A DNA stretch of 64,000 bases from Deltaproteobacteria bacterium (GCA_020059605.1 JAGVBT010000012.1:1-64000), one strand, 5' to 3'; shown: positions 42,641-51,727, counted from the first letter of the stretch. The notes: generated by a model from the sequence alone, not told the origin. Numbers and translations are program-made.

Positions 42641-42685
42641 GACAACCTCCTATTTTGTAAATCCGGAGCACAAAATCCAAAATTG

Positions 42686-42738
42686 TGTAACTCAAGGCTT
42701 CAGCCTTGACCAAGTCAACCCTGAAGGGTTGAGTTACA
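42686..42738. repeat. TGTAACTCAA-bounded palindromic repeat
   Basis: TGTAACTCAA (42686-42695) and TTGAGTTACA (42729-42738) are perfect 10-bp inverted repeats. The interior has ggcttcagcctt and aaccctgaagggtt palindromes. It resembles a REP-type unit distinct from the array at 20316. It lies between the oxidase and CCG-protein genes. Confidence 0.65.
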
Positions 42739-42767
42739 GCATTTCGTGCTTAAGATTTTATTTTTAA

Positions 42768-44252
42768 TCAGATACCCAGCTTCCCGGGGTTCATAATATC
42801 ATTCGGATCTAAAAATTTCTTCAATCGCTTCATCAGCATGAGGTAACCAGGATGCGCCCGTTTGTTAATCTCCGCGGCGAAGTCAACAGGAGGCTTATAA
42901 GGCATGCCGCCATTGTCCAAATCCACCTTTAAGCACTCAACGATGGCTTGTCTCGCATTCTCGGTTTCTTTCGGGTTCTTTTTATTAAAAGGGGTCATCG
43001 CCCTGAGCATCCCATAATGGACACCCCGGTACATGCTCATCCGGATGGAAGGAGAAAGATTCCGACCAATCATGATCTTCTTCCATTCCTTATAAATGGG
43101 GGCCCACCGGTTTGCAGGAGTGAAGGTGCCCGGCCAGGAGATGCCCGCTCCGCCCATCTTGCAGTAATTCTTCGTGGAGCCCACGATCTGGCTGGGCAAC
43201 TGGGTCCTGGCTTTTAACGCTTCTTCCGGGTAATGGGTGACCTGGATGCTCGTTCCCTTGTTTTTCTCCTCGTTGACGACCTTTTCCCAGATCTCGGTTC
43301 GAGCTTCTTTCTCTTTTTCCGTGAAGGAAAAGGTGGTGGCATAGCTAAACCATTCCGGGGCATCCTCCGGCTTGGGTTTATACGGGTAGGGAATCGGAAC
43401 CTGGGATAACCACCAGGAGACGGCTGTGAGGTCGTCACAGATTTCATAATTGCTCAGGTTGAGCATGTAGGAATACATGTCGTCCACATGGTCGCAGGAA
43501 ACGGTAAAGATCTTTAAAAGGGGAGGGATGTGATGGATGGCGATTCCAAGCTTGGTCACAATACCCGTGGAGCCGAGCCATCCCTTAAACAGCCCGTCCA
43601 TTTGCGGCATTGGCAAACAACTGTGCCAGGCATCCGAATTGATGGCGCAGGACCCCACCCTGACCAGTTCACCGGTCGGAAGAACCACCTCCATGCTTGT
43701 AATCTCCTGGCTGTTCAATCCATACCTTGCATTCATGTGGCCAATTCCATGGCTGATCGCACAGGAGGAGACGGAAGAGGAAGGGGGACCCACAGGCCAA
43801 CCGAACCGGAGATTGTATTTATATAAGGCGTTGGCAAGCTGACCATGGGAGACGCCGGGTTCGATCACGGCATAGAGGGCCTCGGGGTCAAGCTTTACAA
43901 TTTTATTCATTTTCTTTAAATCCAGGATGATCCCGCCACGTTCAGGAATACAGAGTCCCCCGATATTGGTCCCTGATGTATAAGGCACCACTGGAATTTT
44001 TTCCTTATTAGAAAATTTCATCAACTTTTGTATCTCTTCGACGGTGTGGGCCATGACCACATAATCAGGCAGTTTGGGTGTGACAAAAGACATATCGTAA
44101 GAATAGGCGTAAAGAATATGTTCTTCCGCTGTGGCATTTTTTTCCCCGACAATCGTTTTTAATTCCTTCAGGATTCTTTCTTTCTTGTCGGTCCTCAATG
44201 CCTTTACGACCTTTCCCCCTTTACCTTTTTTATCTTCCTTTTTAGCTGTCAA
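42768..44252 (-). CDS. FAD-linked oxidase (GlcD / vanillyl-alcohol oxidase superfamily)
   Basis: A 494-residue flavoprotein with the PCMH-type FAD domain: VVPYTSGTNIGGLCIPERGG, the pyrophosphate region WPVGPPSSSVSSCAISHG and GLFKGWLGSTGIVTKLGI. The C-terminus ends PNDIMNPGKLGI, as in many such enzymes. Substrates in this superfamily include 2-hydroxy acids and p-cresol-type phenols; the second would suit an O-demethylation locus (inference). It starts at TTG 44252, supported by AGGAGG eight bases upstream. The N-terminus is lysine-rich. It is co-oriented with the CCG partner and the methyltransferase genes. Confidence 0.86.
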   Translation of the reverse strand: MTAKKEDKKGKGGKVVKALRTDKKERILKELKTIVGEKNATAEEHILYAYSYDMSFVTPKLPDYVVMAHTVEEIQKLMKFSNKEKIPVVPYTSGTNIGGLCIPERGGIILDLKKMNKIVKLDPEALYAVIEPGVSHGQLANALYKYNLRFGWPVGPPSSSVSSCAISHGIGHMNARYGLNSQEITSMEVVLPTGELVRVGSCAINSDAWHSCLPMPQMDGLFKGWLGSTGIVTKLGIAIHHIPPLLKIFTVSCDHVDDMYSYMLNLSNYEICDDLTAVSWWLSQVPIPYPYKPKPEDAPEWFSYATTFSFTEKEKEARTEIWEKVVNEEKNKGTSIQVTHYPEEALKARTQLPSQIVGSTKNYCKMGGAGISWPGTFTPANRWAPIYKEWKKIMIGRNLSPSIRMSMYRGVHYGMLRAMTPFNKKNPKETENARQAIVECLKVDLDNGGMPYKPPVDFAAEINKRAHPGYLMLMKRLKKFLDPNDIMNPGKLGI

Positions 44253-44380
44253 TGGAGCACCTCCTTTGAGACTCCGATGAGAATCGATGGAATCTCTTCG
44301 TTAATCAAGAATGACATCCTATCAAAATCATGGCCATGATAAATATCCCTGTCCGGGAAGTCAAGGTTTTTCGTTAGGAA

Positions 44381-45418
44381 TTAATTGAGTTTGCCGTATT
44401 TCCTGGCCGCCGCCATCAATGTTTCCATGTTTTCCTTCGGCACCATGGGCCAGATATCGCAGCCGGGCCAGATGGCGTTGACCCCTCTCTCCACGGCTTC
44501 CTTAACCGCCTGATCCACATCACCGGGTTTCCCCTGGGAAAGGACCCCGTAAGCGTCCAATTCTCCGAAGATCAAGGCCTCCGGGCCCAGTTTCTTCCTG
44601 GTTTCGGTCACGTTATTCTTTTTTTCCACACTGAGGGCATCCGCCCCGCAGAGGGCCATCTGGTCAATAATCGCATTCGTATCCCCGCAGATATGAAGCA
44701 CCTTGGGCGATTCAATCCCGTCGAATACCCGCCTCAAGGGAGGTCGTATCAGGGATTCAAACATGCGCGGACTTAATATGTCCGGACCTGCGCCCATCTC
44801 GCGGACGGTAATATAATCGGCCCCGGCCTCCCGATAGATCTTGATCAGTTGGATGAGCACCCCGGCCAACTGGTCAAGCAACTTCCCCACCAAATCTTTC
44901 TTCTTAAAGGCGGCCTTGGCAAGCTGTGAGAGGTCGAGCAGCTGTCCGGCCAAGGTGTAGGGACCCAGAACCCATGAACCGATGGCGATCTGGTCGCCCA
45001 CTTCCTGTTTCAAAATCCGGAGGGCCTCCGTGACCAGAGGGATCCTTCCGGCCCGGGCCAGATCGGAGGGAACTTGCAGATTCAAATCTTCCACCTTTTC
45101 CGCAGGGTGCTGGCTGATCGTAGGATAAAGGATGTCCGTGGCGTGAGTGTAATAATTCACTTTGCTGCCCAGCGCTTCCGCTTCGACTCCCATATCGAAG
45201 GGAACCACCGCGGACTCGAAGCCGAACAGTCGGAAAGTGGAGGCGGCCATATCCGCCATTTTTCGCGCATCGGTGTGAATCTCAGGAAATTTCCAGCCGT
45301 ATTTCTCCAGGCCGTGAACGGTAATGTTCCCATAACCGCTGAAGAGAGGGATATAATCTAAAGGTTCCCTGCGAAAGAGCTTGAGCACTCGCTCCCTTGA
45401 GTTTTGACTTGTTGCCAT
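44381..45418 (-). CDS. UroD-family methyltransferase (corrinoid MT I-like)
   Basis: A 345-residue TIM-barrel protein of the MtaA/UroD family. The zinc motif is HICGDTNA with the later WPGCDIWP. In the vanillate and other O-demethylase systems, UroD-type proteins can transfer methyl groups to or from a corrinoid protein. ATG 45418 has AAGGAG and lies four bases after the MtrH-like stop; an open frame extends to 45460 but is not preferred. Together with the MtrH-like, activase and corrinoid genes upstream it completes a four-part methyl transfer set. Confidence 0.85.
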   Translation of the reverse strand: MATSQNSRERVLKLFRREPLDYIPLFSGYGNITVHGLEKYGWKFPEIHTDARKMADMAASTFRLFGFESAVVPFDMGVEAEALGSKVNYYTHATDILYPTISQHPAEKVEDLNLQVPSDLARAGRIPLVTEALRILKQEVGDQIAIGSWVLGPYTLAGQLLDLSQLAKAAFKKKDLVGKLLDQLAGVLIQLIKIYREAGADYITVREMGAGPDILSPRMFESLIRPPLRRVFDGIESPKVLHICGDTNAIIDQMALCGADALSVEKKNNVTETRKKLGPEALIFGELDAYGVLSQGKPGDVDQAVKEAVERGVNAIWPGCDIWPMVPKENMETLMAAARKYGKLN

Positions 45419-45422
45419 ATTC

Positions 45423-46367
45423 TTATTCTCCTTTTTCTTGTTTAAATTGCTTGACGACATCGGGGAAGAGAAGGTTCAAAGGATGATTCCCCGCGGGCAA
45501 GAAGGAGCTTTCTACATAGGCCAGAGCGGCCGTCATGCTCGCAGCTGAAGCAACGGCCGGGAAGACTCTGTTAATTCCTGTCAATGGCCCGAAAAAGAGA
45601 AAATCGCTCATTAGGGCAGAGATGGCGTGGACCCCTGCATCGATGGCCGGGAACTTATTCCTGTCTTTCTCGCTTGCCGCCTTTCTCCACATATAGGTCC
45701 CATTCGACGGGGCAAATCCCACGGGTAAGCCGAATTCTTTTTTAATCAGATGGTTGGCGAGCAGGGAAAACGTTGTGGTTGGAAGGTTCATCACCGCCGT
45801 GTCAATGAGGATGCTCTCAAAATTGCCCTTTTCCACCAGGGGCAGCAATGACTTAAGCGATTTCACCCTGCCGGTGGGCCTCTTATCCTCCATGTCGAAA
45901 ACCTGAATCACCACATGTTTGATGCCCATCTCCTTCAATTCCGATACCTGGGCAGGAATGTCTTCGTCCCAGGGTGTGATGCTGTTATAGAGGACGCGGT
46001 TCTGGAGGCCCCGCCCTGCGACGTAGCGAGCCGCCTCCAGCCGGATTTTCTGTTGCCAGATGTCAATGGCAAAGGGCATCTCCGTGAAAGCGGTGAAGAA
46101 ATCGATGTAAGTTTTCATCTCCTCCGCCGAGTTGGCCACCATGGCGATCATTGCGGGCACACCGGTTTCCCTGGACGTCTGCTCCAGCTCCCGGATTTTC
46201 TCTTCGGCCACTTCCCGGTTAAATTTTCCCTCTTTCCTGCTCTCCAGAATCAAATCGCCTTTTTGAAACATATTGCCGATGAGCAGGGGAGGGTTCTCTC
46301 CTAACGGACCGCCGACCTTGATGCCACCGATGTCACAAACCCTCTGGTCCAATGGATACCTGAACAT
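45423..46367 (-). CDS. MtrH-family tetrahydropterin methyltransferase (MT II-like)
   Basis: A 314-residue protein. The start MFRYPLDQRVCDIGGIKVGG and GENPPLLIGNMF match MtrH, the pterin methyltransferase subunit. In bacteria such proteins transfer the methyl group from a corrinoid protein to tetrahydrofolate. FAPSNGTYMWRKA is a substrate-pocket landmark. It follows the activase gene, separated by a palindromic repeat (46411-46487), and precedes the UroD-type partner by four bases. Confidence 0.86.
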   Translation of the reverse strand: MFRYPLDQRVCDIGGIKVGGPLGENPPLLIGNMFQKGDLILESRKEGKFNREVAEEKIRELEQTSRETGVPAMIAMVANSAEEMKTYIDFFTAFTEMPFAIDIWQQKIRLEAARYVAGRGLQNRVLYNSITPWDEDIPAQVSELKEMGIKHVVIQVFDMEDKRPTGRVKSLKSLLPLVEKGNFESILIDTAVMNLPTTTFSLLANHLIKKEFGLPVGFAPSNGTYMWRKAASEKDRNKFPAIDAGVHAISALMSDFLFFGPLTGINRVFPAVASAASMTAALAYVESSFLPAGNHPLNLLFPDVVKQFKQEKGE

Positions 46368-46410
46368 TCTTATGCCCCCTTAAAAAAGATCATTTCAAAT
46401 TTGTCCATTA

Positions 46411-46487
46411 ACCCCACCAAACCTCCCCTTATTTTAAGGGGAGGGATATACCCCCTCTTAAATTAAGAGGGGGTAAGGAGGAGTTAC
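46411..46487. repeat. TAACCCC-type palindromic repeat, copy 2
   Basis: Two hairpins stand side by side, cctcccctt-atttt-aaggggagg (46422-46444) and accccctcttaa-attaagagggggt (46450-46474). The flanks taacccc and gagttacc are inverted, as in the copy at 35550. It separates two genes of the methyl transfer operon. Confidence 0.65.
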
Positions 46488-46490
46488 CAT

Positions 46491-49400
46491 TCATTTCTTC
46501 TCCGGAAGGAGATGGGCCAGATGGGGAAACTTGTCCTTCATATGGGGAATCCACATCGCCTCAGCAAAGATTTTGTCAAAGCCCGGTTCCAACGTCAGTT
46601 CCAAATAGTTGACGCGCCGCGCCCATGTGTCAGCCTCTTTCCTCTTCTCGACATTCAGAAGGGCCATGCGGGCCCCGTCTCCGGCGGCATTGCCCACCGA
46701 GTAGATGTTCTCAAGATCGCAATCCGGAAAAAGTCCGAGCACTGCGGCCGATACTTTGTCGATATAACTTCCAAAGGCGCCCGCTAAAATGACCTTATCC
46801 ACCTTCTCCACGCCAAAGTGGCGCATCATAATCTTCGAGCCGGCATACATTGCGCCTTTGGCGAGCTGGATTGCCCTCACATCGCTCTGGCAGACGACAA
46901 TATCCTGGCCGATCGATGTCTCTTTCGCCCAGGCGATGACGAATTCGGGCTCGCCGTTATTTTCACGGGAACGGGGGGTCTTTAAATCTTTTTTGAAGCG
47001 TCCGGTCCGGTCGATGATCCCTGCCAGGAATAACTGCGGAACCACATCGATGATCCCTGAGCCGCAGATGCCCTTGGCTCCCACTTCCTCCATCTCCGTG
47101 TTCCATCCCTCCCTGTCAATCACTTTGTAACGCACGTCTTTGGTCTCAGGATCGATGACGATCTTTTCAATGGCGCCTGGAGCGGCGCGCATCCCGTATC
47201 GGATCTCCGCCCCCTCAAAGGCAGGGCCCGTGGCGCAGGAGGAAGAGATGAGCTTCTGCCGATTTCCCAGGATCAGCTCGCCATTTGTGCCGATATCGAT
47301 AATCAGTTCGATGCTATCCTGAAAGTAAGGGGTCTCCGCGATCAGGACGCCCACATTGTCCGCGCCGACGAAGCCGGCTTCAATAGGAAGGACATGGACG
47401 TAAGCACCCGGGGCGATCTTGATCCCGATATCCCGGGACACACCGGTTTCGGCAGCTCCTTTTTCGGCGTAAATGCCGCAGTTAAGACAGCGTTTCGATT
47501 CCTCAATCGCGGTCTCCAGTTGAGCTGCAAAGCCCGGATCCACTTCGGTAAACCCGGTCCTTTTCTCAGGCTCAAGAAGGGGCAACTCTTTTCTTGGTTC
47601 TTTGTCCACCCCTTCGATTGGAATCTCTTCCACTTTCTTGAGCTTGGCGGGCCTTCCTTTGATTAAATCAATGTTTTCCAGGTAGAGTTCAATGGAGGTG
47701 GCCGCTTCCTGGCCGGCCCCGATTGCGGAAATCATATCCGAGGCGCCTAAGACAACATCTCCACCGGCGAAAACCCCTTCCATGCTTGTTTTTAAAGTCA
47801 CCGGGTCCACGGTGAGGGTTCCGGGATTGGAATATCCAAGTTCTTCAAGGATCCCTTTCCCATTGACTTTCTGCCCAATCGCAACGATGAGGTGATCCGT
47901 TTCCATTTCAAATTCCGATCCCTTGACAGGGAAGGGCGCTCTGCGGCCGTCTTCTCCGGGCTCGCCCAGTTCCATTCGTATGCACCGGAGTCCGGCGATT
48001 CGACCCTGTAGGTTCAGGAGTTCAACCGGTGCCGCCAGAAAATTGAAATGTACCCCTTCTTTCATCGCTTCGTCCACTTCGGTTTTGATGGCCGGCATTT
48101 CATCGCGGGAGCGGCGGTAAACAACCAGGACCTCTTCGGCGCCAAGACGTTTCATGACGCGGGCGGCATCCACGGCCGCATTCCCTCCACCCACGACGAC
48201 CACGCGGTTTCCTGCTTCTACCTTTTCTCCGGAATTGACTTTTCTTAAGAGATCAAGGGCATGGGAAACTCCCTTCGCATCCTCGTGGGGGAGGTCCAGT
48301 GTCTCACTCACCCAGGCCCCCGTCGCGAGGAAGATGGCCTGGTATCCCTGCCCCCAAATGCCCTGAAGGCTATTTACCGGATGATCGGTTTTAATCTCCA
48401 CGCCCAATTCTTCAATGTAGCGGATCTCGTCGTCCAGCACTTCTTTGGGCAGCCGATAATCCGGGATCCCGTAACGGAGCATCCCGCCTGCCTTTGGGGC
48501 CGATTCAAAGACCGTCACCGGGTAGCCCCGCCTCACCAGTTCATAGGAGCAGGCAAGGCCTGCCGGTCCAGAGCCGATGATCGCCACCTTCTTTTCCTTC
48601 GTTTTCTCTACCGGGGTAGTCTTTGGCCTGCCTTTTTTCAACTCGTGGTCGGCCACAAAGCGATGAAGAGCCCGGATGGACAGGGGGGCATCCACCCTGC
48701 TCCTTTCGCATTCGGGCTCACAGGGATGGGTGCATACACGGCCGCAGACTCCTGCAAAGGGCATCGCTCTCCTGACCTCTTCGAGAGCCTCGTCAAACTT
48801 GCCCTGCGCAATAAAGTATAGAAAATCCTGACCGCTGATGCCGGCCGGGCAGGCAACCTGGCACGGAGGATAGCCGCCGATCTCAACGGTTTCTGCTTCA
48901 GGAGCGATCTTGAGTCCCCAGTCGCGTGCTTTAATGTCCATGGAATGGTGAAGCGCCGGAGGGAAGGGGGCCCGTCCGATATTCCGGGGGTCGATGTTCA
49001 GGAAAAGATGGTGCATGCAGGTATTTCCGACAATCGTCATATCCAGGATGTCTGTGCGTTTAATTCCTGCGATGGCGGAGGCTTCTTCCACAATGCCATT
49101 GAGACCATCAATGATGGCCTTGTTCATGTATTCGAGGCCTTCCGGGTTGGTCATGGTGTAACTGATCCGGGACATGACATCCTCCCCGTAAATCACCTGG
49201 GGGTTCATCATGGAGGCCGTGGCGACCAATTTGCCGTCGGTCAGGTCACAGAGATAGCCCGCCACCGTGGTCGACCCGACATCGACCGCCAGGCCGTAAG
49301 CCTTTTTCACGAGCCCCGGTTCCACTTTGATCACCTCTTTGTCATGCCATACGGAAACCGTGACCTTCCAATCCCCTTCACGCACCGCTTCTTGCAAACT

Positions 49401-49943
49401 CATGAGCGTCTGGTAGTCCATCGTAAGATTTTTGAGCCCATGAGATTTTTCGAGCCCCATTTCGAGGCGTTCCCAGTCTCCAAGGGTGTCCTCTAATGTG
49501 GCTTTCGGAATTTCCACATAGTACTTTTTGACCGCCGGTTTCAACTCGATCTGTATTTCTTTAGCGGCCTTCCGGACGACCTGCTTTCCCATCCGGCTCT
49601 CTTCGGGGACGAAGACAATGACATCCCCCAGCACCTTTGCCTGGCAGGCCAAACGATAACCGCCGCGTTCCTGTTGCAAGCTGAAAAATTTTCTCTCGGT
49701 GGGCCCCATGGAAGAGAGGTGTTCCCGGCTCGATTCGATGCCGTATTTTTCAAAGAACCCCTGGTCAATTCTTACCTTGCATTTTCCGCAGATGGCTTTC
49801 TCGCCGCAGATCCCCTCGATATCCACTCCGAGCGCGACCGAAGCTTCCTTAAGCGTTTTTCCTTTCTCAACAAAACCCCTCCGACCCGAGGGTTGGAAAA
49901 TAACCATGCACTGGTCGGCTTTTTCTTTCTTTCCCTGCATCAT
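46491..49943 (-). CDS. Corrinoid activation protein (RACo-like) with an inserted GltD-like flavoprotein module
   Basis: A 1150-residue fusion. Residues 13-115 are a plant-type [2Fe-2S] ferredoxin (C46, C52, C55, C100). ASKHA ATPase sequence starts at AVDVGSTTVAGY (219-230), runs to about 350, and resumes at about 836 (IEAGFVGADN, IDIGTNGEL, KGICGSGIIDV) to the end. This is the DUF4445/RACo family, which re-reduces inactive Co(II) corrinoids using ATP. Between the halves sits a complete GltD-type module: six cysteines (C361, C365, C400, C404, C408, C412) for Fe-S clusters, an FAD loop GSGPAG (457-462), an NAD(P)H loop GGGNAA (585-590), the GVFAGGDV motif (723-730) and CLNCG (819-823). GLKIAPEA before and GIKIAPGA after look like a duplicated junction. 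Normal RACo proteins have about 600-650 residues. Confidence 0.88.
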   Translation of the reverse strand: MMQGKKEKADQCMVIFQPSGRRGFVEKGKTLKEASVALGVDIEGICGEKAICGKCKVRIDQGFFEKYGIESSREHLSSMGPTERKFFSLQQERGGYRLACQAKVLGDVIVFVPEESRMGKQVVRKAAKEIQIELKPAVKKYYVEIPKATLEDTLGDWERLEMGLEKSHGLKNLTMDYQTLMSLQEAVREGDWKVTVSVWHDKEVIKVEPGLVKKAYGLAVDVGSTTVAGYLCDLTDGKLVATASMMNPQVIYGEDVMSRISYTMTNPEGLEYMNKAIIDGLNGIVEEASAIAGIKRTDILDMTIVGNTCMHHLFLNIDPRNIGRAPFPPALHHSMDIKARDWGLKIAPEAETVEIGGYPPCQVACPAGISGQDFLYFIAQGKFDEALEEVRRAMPFAGVCGRVCTHPCEPECERSRVDAPLSIRALHRFVADHELKKGRPKTTPVEKTKEKKVAIIGSGPAGLACSYELVRRGYPVTVFESAPKAGGMLRYGIPDYRLPKEVLDDEIRYIEELGVEIKTDHPVNSLQGIWGQGYQAIFLATGAWVSETLDLPHEDAKGVSHALDLLRKVNSGEKVEAGNRVVVVGGGNAAVDAARVMKRLGAEEVLVVYRRSRDEMPAIKTEVDEAMKEGVHFNFLAAPVELLNLQGRIAGLRCIRMELGEPGEDGRRAPFPVKGSEFEMETDHLIVAIGQKVNGKGILEELGYSNPGTLTVDPVTLKTSMEGVFAGGDVVLGASDMISAIGAGQEAATSIELYLENIDLIKGRPAKLKKVEEIPIEGVDKEPRKELPLLEPEKRTGFTEVDPGFAAQLETAIEESKRCLNCGIYAEKGAAETGVSRDIGIKIAPGAYVHVLPIEAGFVGADNVGVLIAETPYFQDSIELIIDIGTNGELILGNRQKLISSSCATGPAFEGAEIRYGMRAAPGAIEKIVIDPETKDVRYKVIDREGWNTEMEEVGAKGICGSGIIDVVPQLFLAGIIDRTGRFKKDLKTPRSRENNGEPEFVIAWAKETSIGQDIVVCQSDVRAIQLAKGAMYAGSKIMMRHFGVEKVDKVILAGAFGSYIDKVSAAVLGLFPDCDLENIYSVGNAAGDGARMALLNVEKRKEADTWARRVNYLELTLEPGFDKIFAEAMWIPHMKDKFPHLAHLLPEKK

Positions 49944-49977
49944 TTATTCCCCATTTAATCTCTCACATTTAAATTAG

Positions 49978-50090
49978 AAATCCGAATATCGAAATCCGAA
50001 ACCCAAGTTCAATATCAAAATTCTAAACTTTTTTTAGGACATTTGGATTTTGAACATTCGTGCTTGTTTCGAATTTCGTATTTCGGATTT
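49978..50090. repeat. 25-bp inverted repeat spanning the activase/corrinoid gene gap
   Basis: The arms at 49978-50002 and 50066-50090 match at about 21 of 25 positions (aaatccgaa... and ...ttcggattt). They occupy most of the 145-base gap and touch the stop codon of the corrinoid protein gene. In RNA this could form a long interrupted hairpin that sets the ratio of carrier to activase. Confidence 0.55.
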
Positions 50091-50772
50091 ATTTTTTAGA
50101 AAGCTCCTCTTCCTTCAGCATCTTGAGAAGTTTGATCGCTTCATCGACAGCGGTCCCGGCATCTTTGGCGTAGCCGTCCGCCCCGTATTTTTCAGCCACT
50201 TCCGGATTTACCGGAGCGCCGCCGATCATGATCCGGACTTTAGGGTTCTTGGCCCGCAACCTTTTAATCACCTCGGGCATATTGAGCATGCTCGTCGTCA
50301 TCAACGCCGAGATCCCGACGACATTCGACTCTGTCCTGATCTGCTCTTCAACAAACTTGTCGAGAGGGACATCTTTTCCCAGGTCGTAAACCGTCCAGCC
50401 GGCCACCTCAAACATCAGCTTGACCAGGTTTTTCCCGATGTCGTGAACATCGCCCTCCACAACGCCCAGGACGATCGATCCTTTCACCTCTGATTTTCGG
50501 CCCGAGGCTTCAATGGCTGGTTTTAAAAGGTCCAGGCCGGCATAGAGCGCGTCCGCACACATGAGCAGTTCGGGGACAAAGTATTCCTTTTTATTGTATT
50601 TATCTCCGGCCTCCATCATCCCCTCAGCCAGCCCCTCCATGGTGGCGATAAAGGGATCGACCCCTTCCTCCAAGGCAATCTTCGACCATTTTGCCGCCTC
50701 TTCCTCTTCAAATTGAGCGACGGCTTCGTGAAGCCCTTTCAAAATTTCTTTCGTCCTCTCCTCTGTCGCCAT
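50089..50772 (-). CDS. Corrinoid (B12-binding) methyl carrier protein
   Basis: A 227-residue two-domain protein. Residues 1-90 form the helical cap (methionine-synthase-like). The B12 domain has DVHDIG at residues 108-113, whose histidine ligates cobalt, followed by SALMTTSM and GGAPVN. It belongs to the MtbC/MttC/VdmA group of carriers that accept a methyl group from a substrate-specific methyltransferase. It is the first structural gene after the GntR regulator and precedes the activase that would reactivate it. Confidence 0.93.
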   Translation of the reverse strand: MATEERTKEILKGLHEAVAQFEEEEAAKWSKIALEEGVDPFIATMEGLAEGMMEAGDKYNKKEYFVPELLMCADALYAGLDLLKPAIEASGRKSEVKGSIVLGVVEGDVHDIGKNLVKLMFEVAGWTVYDLGKDVPLDKFVEEQIRTESNVVGISALMTTSMLNMPEVIKRLRAKNPKVRIMIGGAPVNPEVAEKYGADGYAKDAGTAVDEAIKLLKMLKEEELSKK

Positions 50773-50803
50773 AAATGGTTCCTCCTGAACTTAAAAAAAA
50801 TTG

Positions 50804-51727
50804 TCATGGTTGATCGGACGGATTACCCAAGGCCATAAAAAAAAGTTCCCCGGTTCCCATCCTTCGAAAAATGACTCCTCGTTGATTCAGCCTGTCGGTC
50901 AATTCCTGGCCAAGAACTTCGGATAAATCTTTCGGCATGAACACGTCATGGGGGGATTGATCTAAAGGGATGGGCGTCTGTTGAGGGCGGAGGGGATGGT
51001 CGTCACTCAGAAGCAACGTTGGATCAAAGGGTTGGGTTCCATTGAGCCTGGCCATATGGTTCCCCACGATCAGCAGGTCATCAATGATCTCTCTCCTCGC
51101 CCCCACTCCGTCTCTTTGTTTTAAGCATTCGAGGATGGCCCGATGGGATTTGGTCACTTTATGATAGAATTCGGGTCCGAGGTTCAGGTTAAACTTAATA
51201 TCATTCAGAATATTATCGATAAAATCCATCACCAGTATCAGGATGGGGTTTTCGGTCATCCTGGCCAGGTAACGATGGAATCCTATCTCTCTGGCAACAA
51301 TGGTATGAGGGGTGGCCGGAATTTCCGTGATCATGCTCTCCAACTTAACAATGTCCTCCGGCAGGATGCGCGAGGCTGCAATCTGGGCAACAGGCGGCTC
51401 GAGCAAATAGCGGATCATGGTAATATCTCTGACGGAGATGGTCTTGAAGTGGAGAAAGTTGATGATGCTGTGGATCGTCGTCTTCATATCCACTTCTGCA
51501 ATAAAGACGCCGCCGGTGATTCCCTTTCGAATCTGCACTAACCCCATGCCTTCGAGTACCCTTAAAGATTCCCGCAGGGTGGCTTTACTGACGCCAAACT
51601 GCGACATGAGTTCCTTTTCAGAGGCCACTTTATCCCCCGGTTTAAACTGGCCCGACAGGATGGCATTTCTTATCTGCTCGATAATCTGGTCGGAAATCTT
51701 TAGCGTTTTGTTGGCAGTCTGAAACAA
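50804..51727 (-). CDS. GntR/FadR-family transcription regulator
   Basis: A 307-residue regulator. An N-terminal winged helix (QIIEQIRNAILSGQFKPGDK, then LMSQFGVSKATLRESLRVLE) is followed by an FCD-type helical ligand domain (residues 90-230) and an unusual extra C-terminal stretch of about 75 residues (from GTQPFDP onward) not needed for a FadR fold. The frame opens at TTG 51727 without a strong ribosome site. It is transcribed towards the corrinoid operon and probably controls it and itself. Its ligand would be the methylated substrate or a breakdown product (inference). Confidence 0.88.
   Translation of the reverse strand: MFQTANKTLKISDQIIEQIRNAILSGQFKPGDKVASEKELMSQFGVSKATLRESLRVLEGMGLVQIRKGITGGVFIAEVDMKTTIHSIINFLHFKTISVRDITMIRYLLEPPVAQIAASRILPEDIVKLESMITEIPATPHTIVAREIGFHRYLARMTENPILILVMDFIDNILNDIKFNLNLGPEFYHKVTKSHRAILECLKQRDGVGARREIIDDLLIVGNHMARLNGTQPFDPTLLLSDDHPLRPQQTPIPLDQSPHDVFMPKDLSEVLGQELTDRLNQRGVIFRRMGTGELFFMALGNPSDQP

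Noticed and set aside
48261-48821. Long + strand open frame inside the activase gene
   Set aside because: It is antisense to the GltD module, has no ribosome site or recognisable motif, and its composition reflects the opposite strand.
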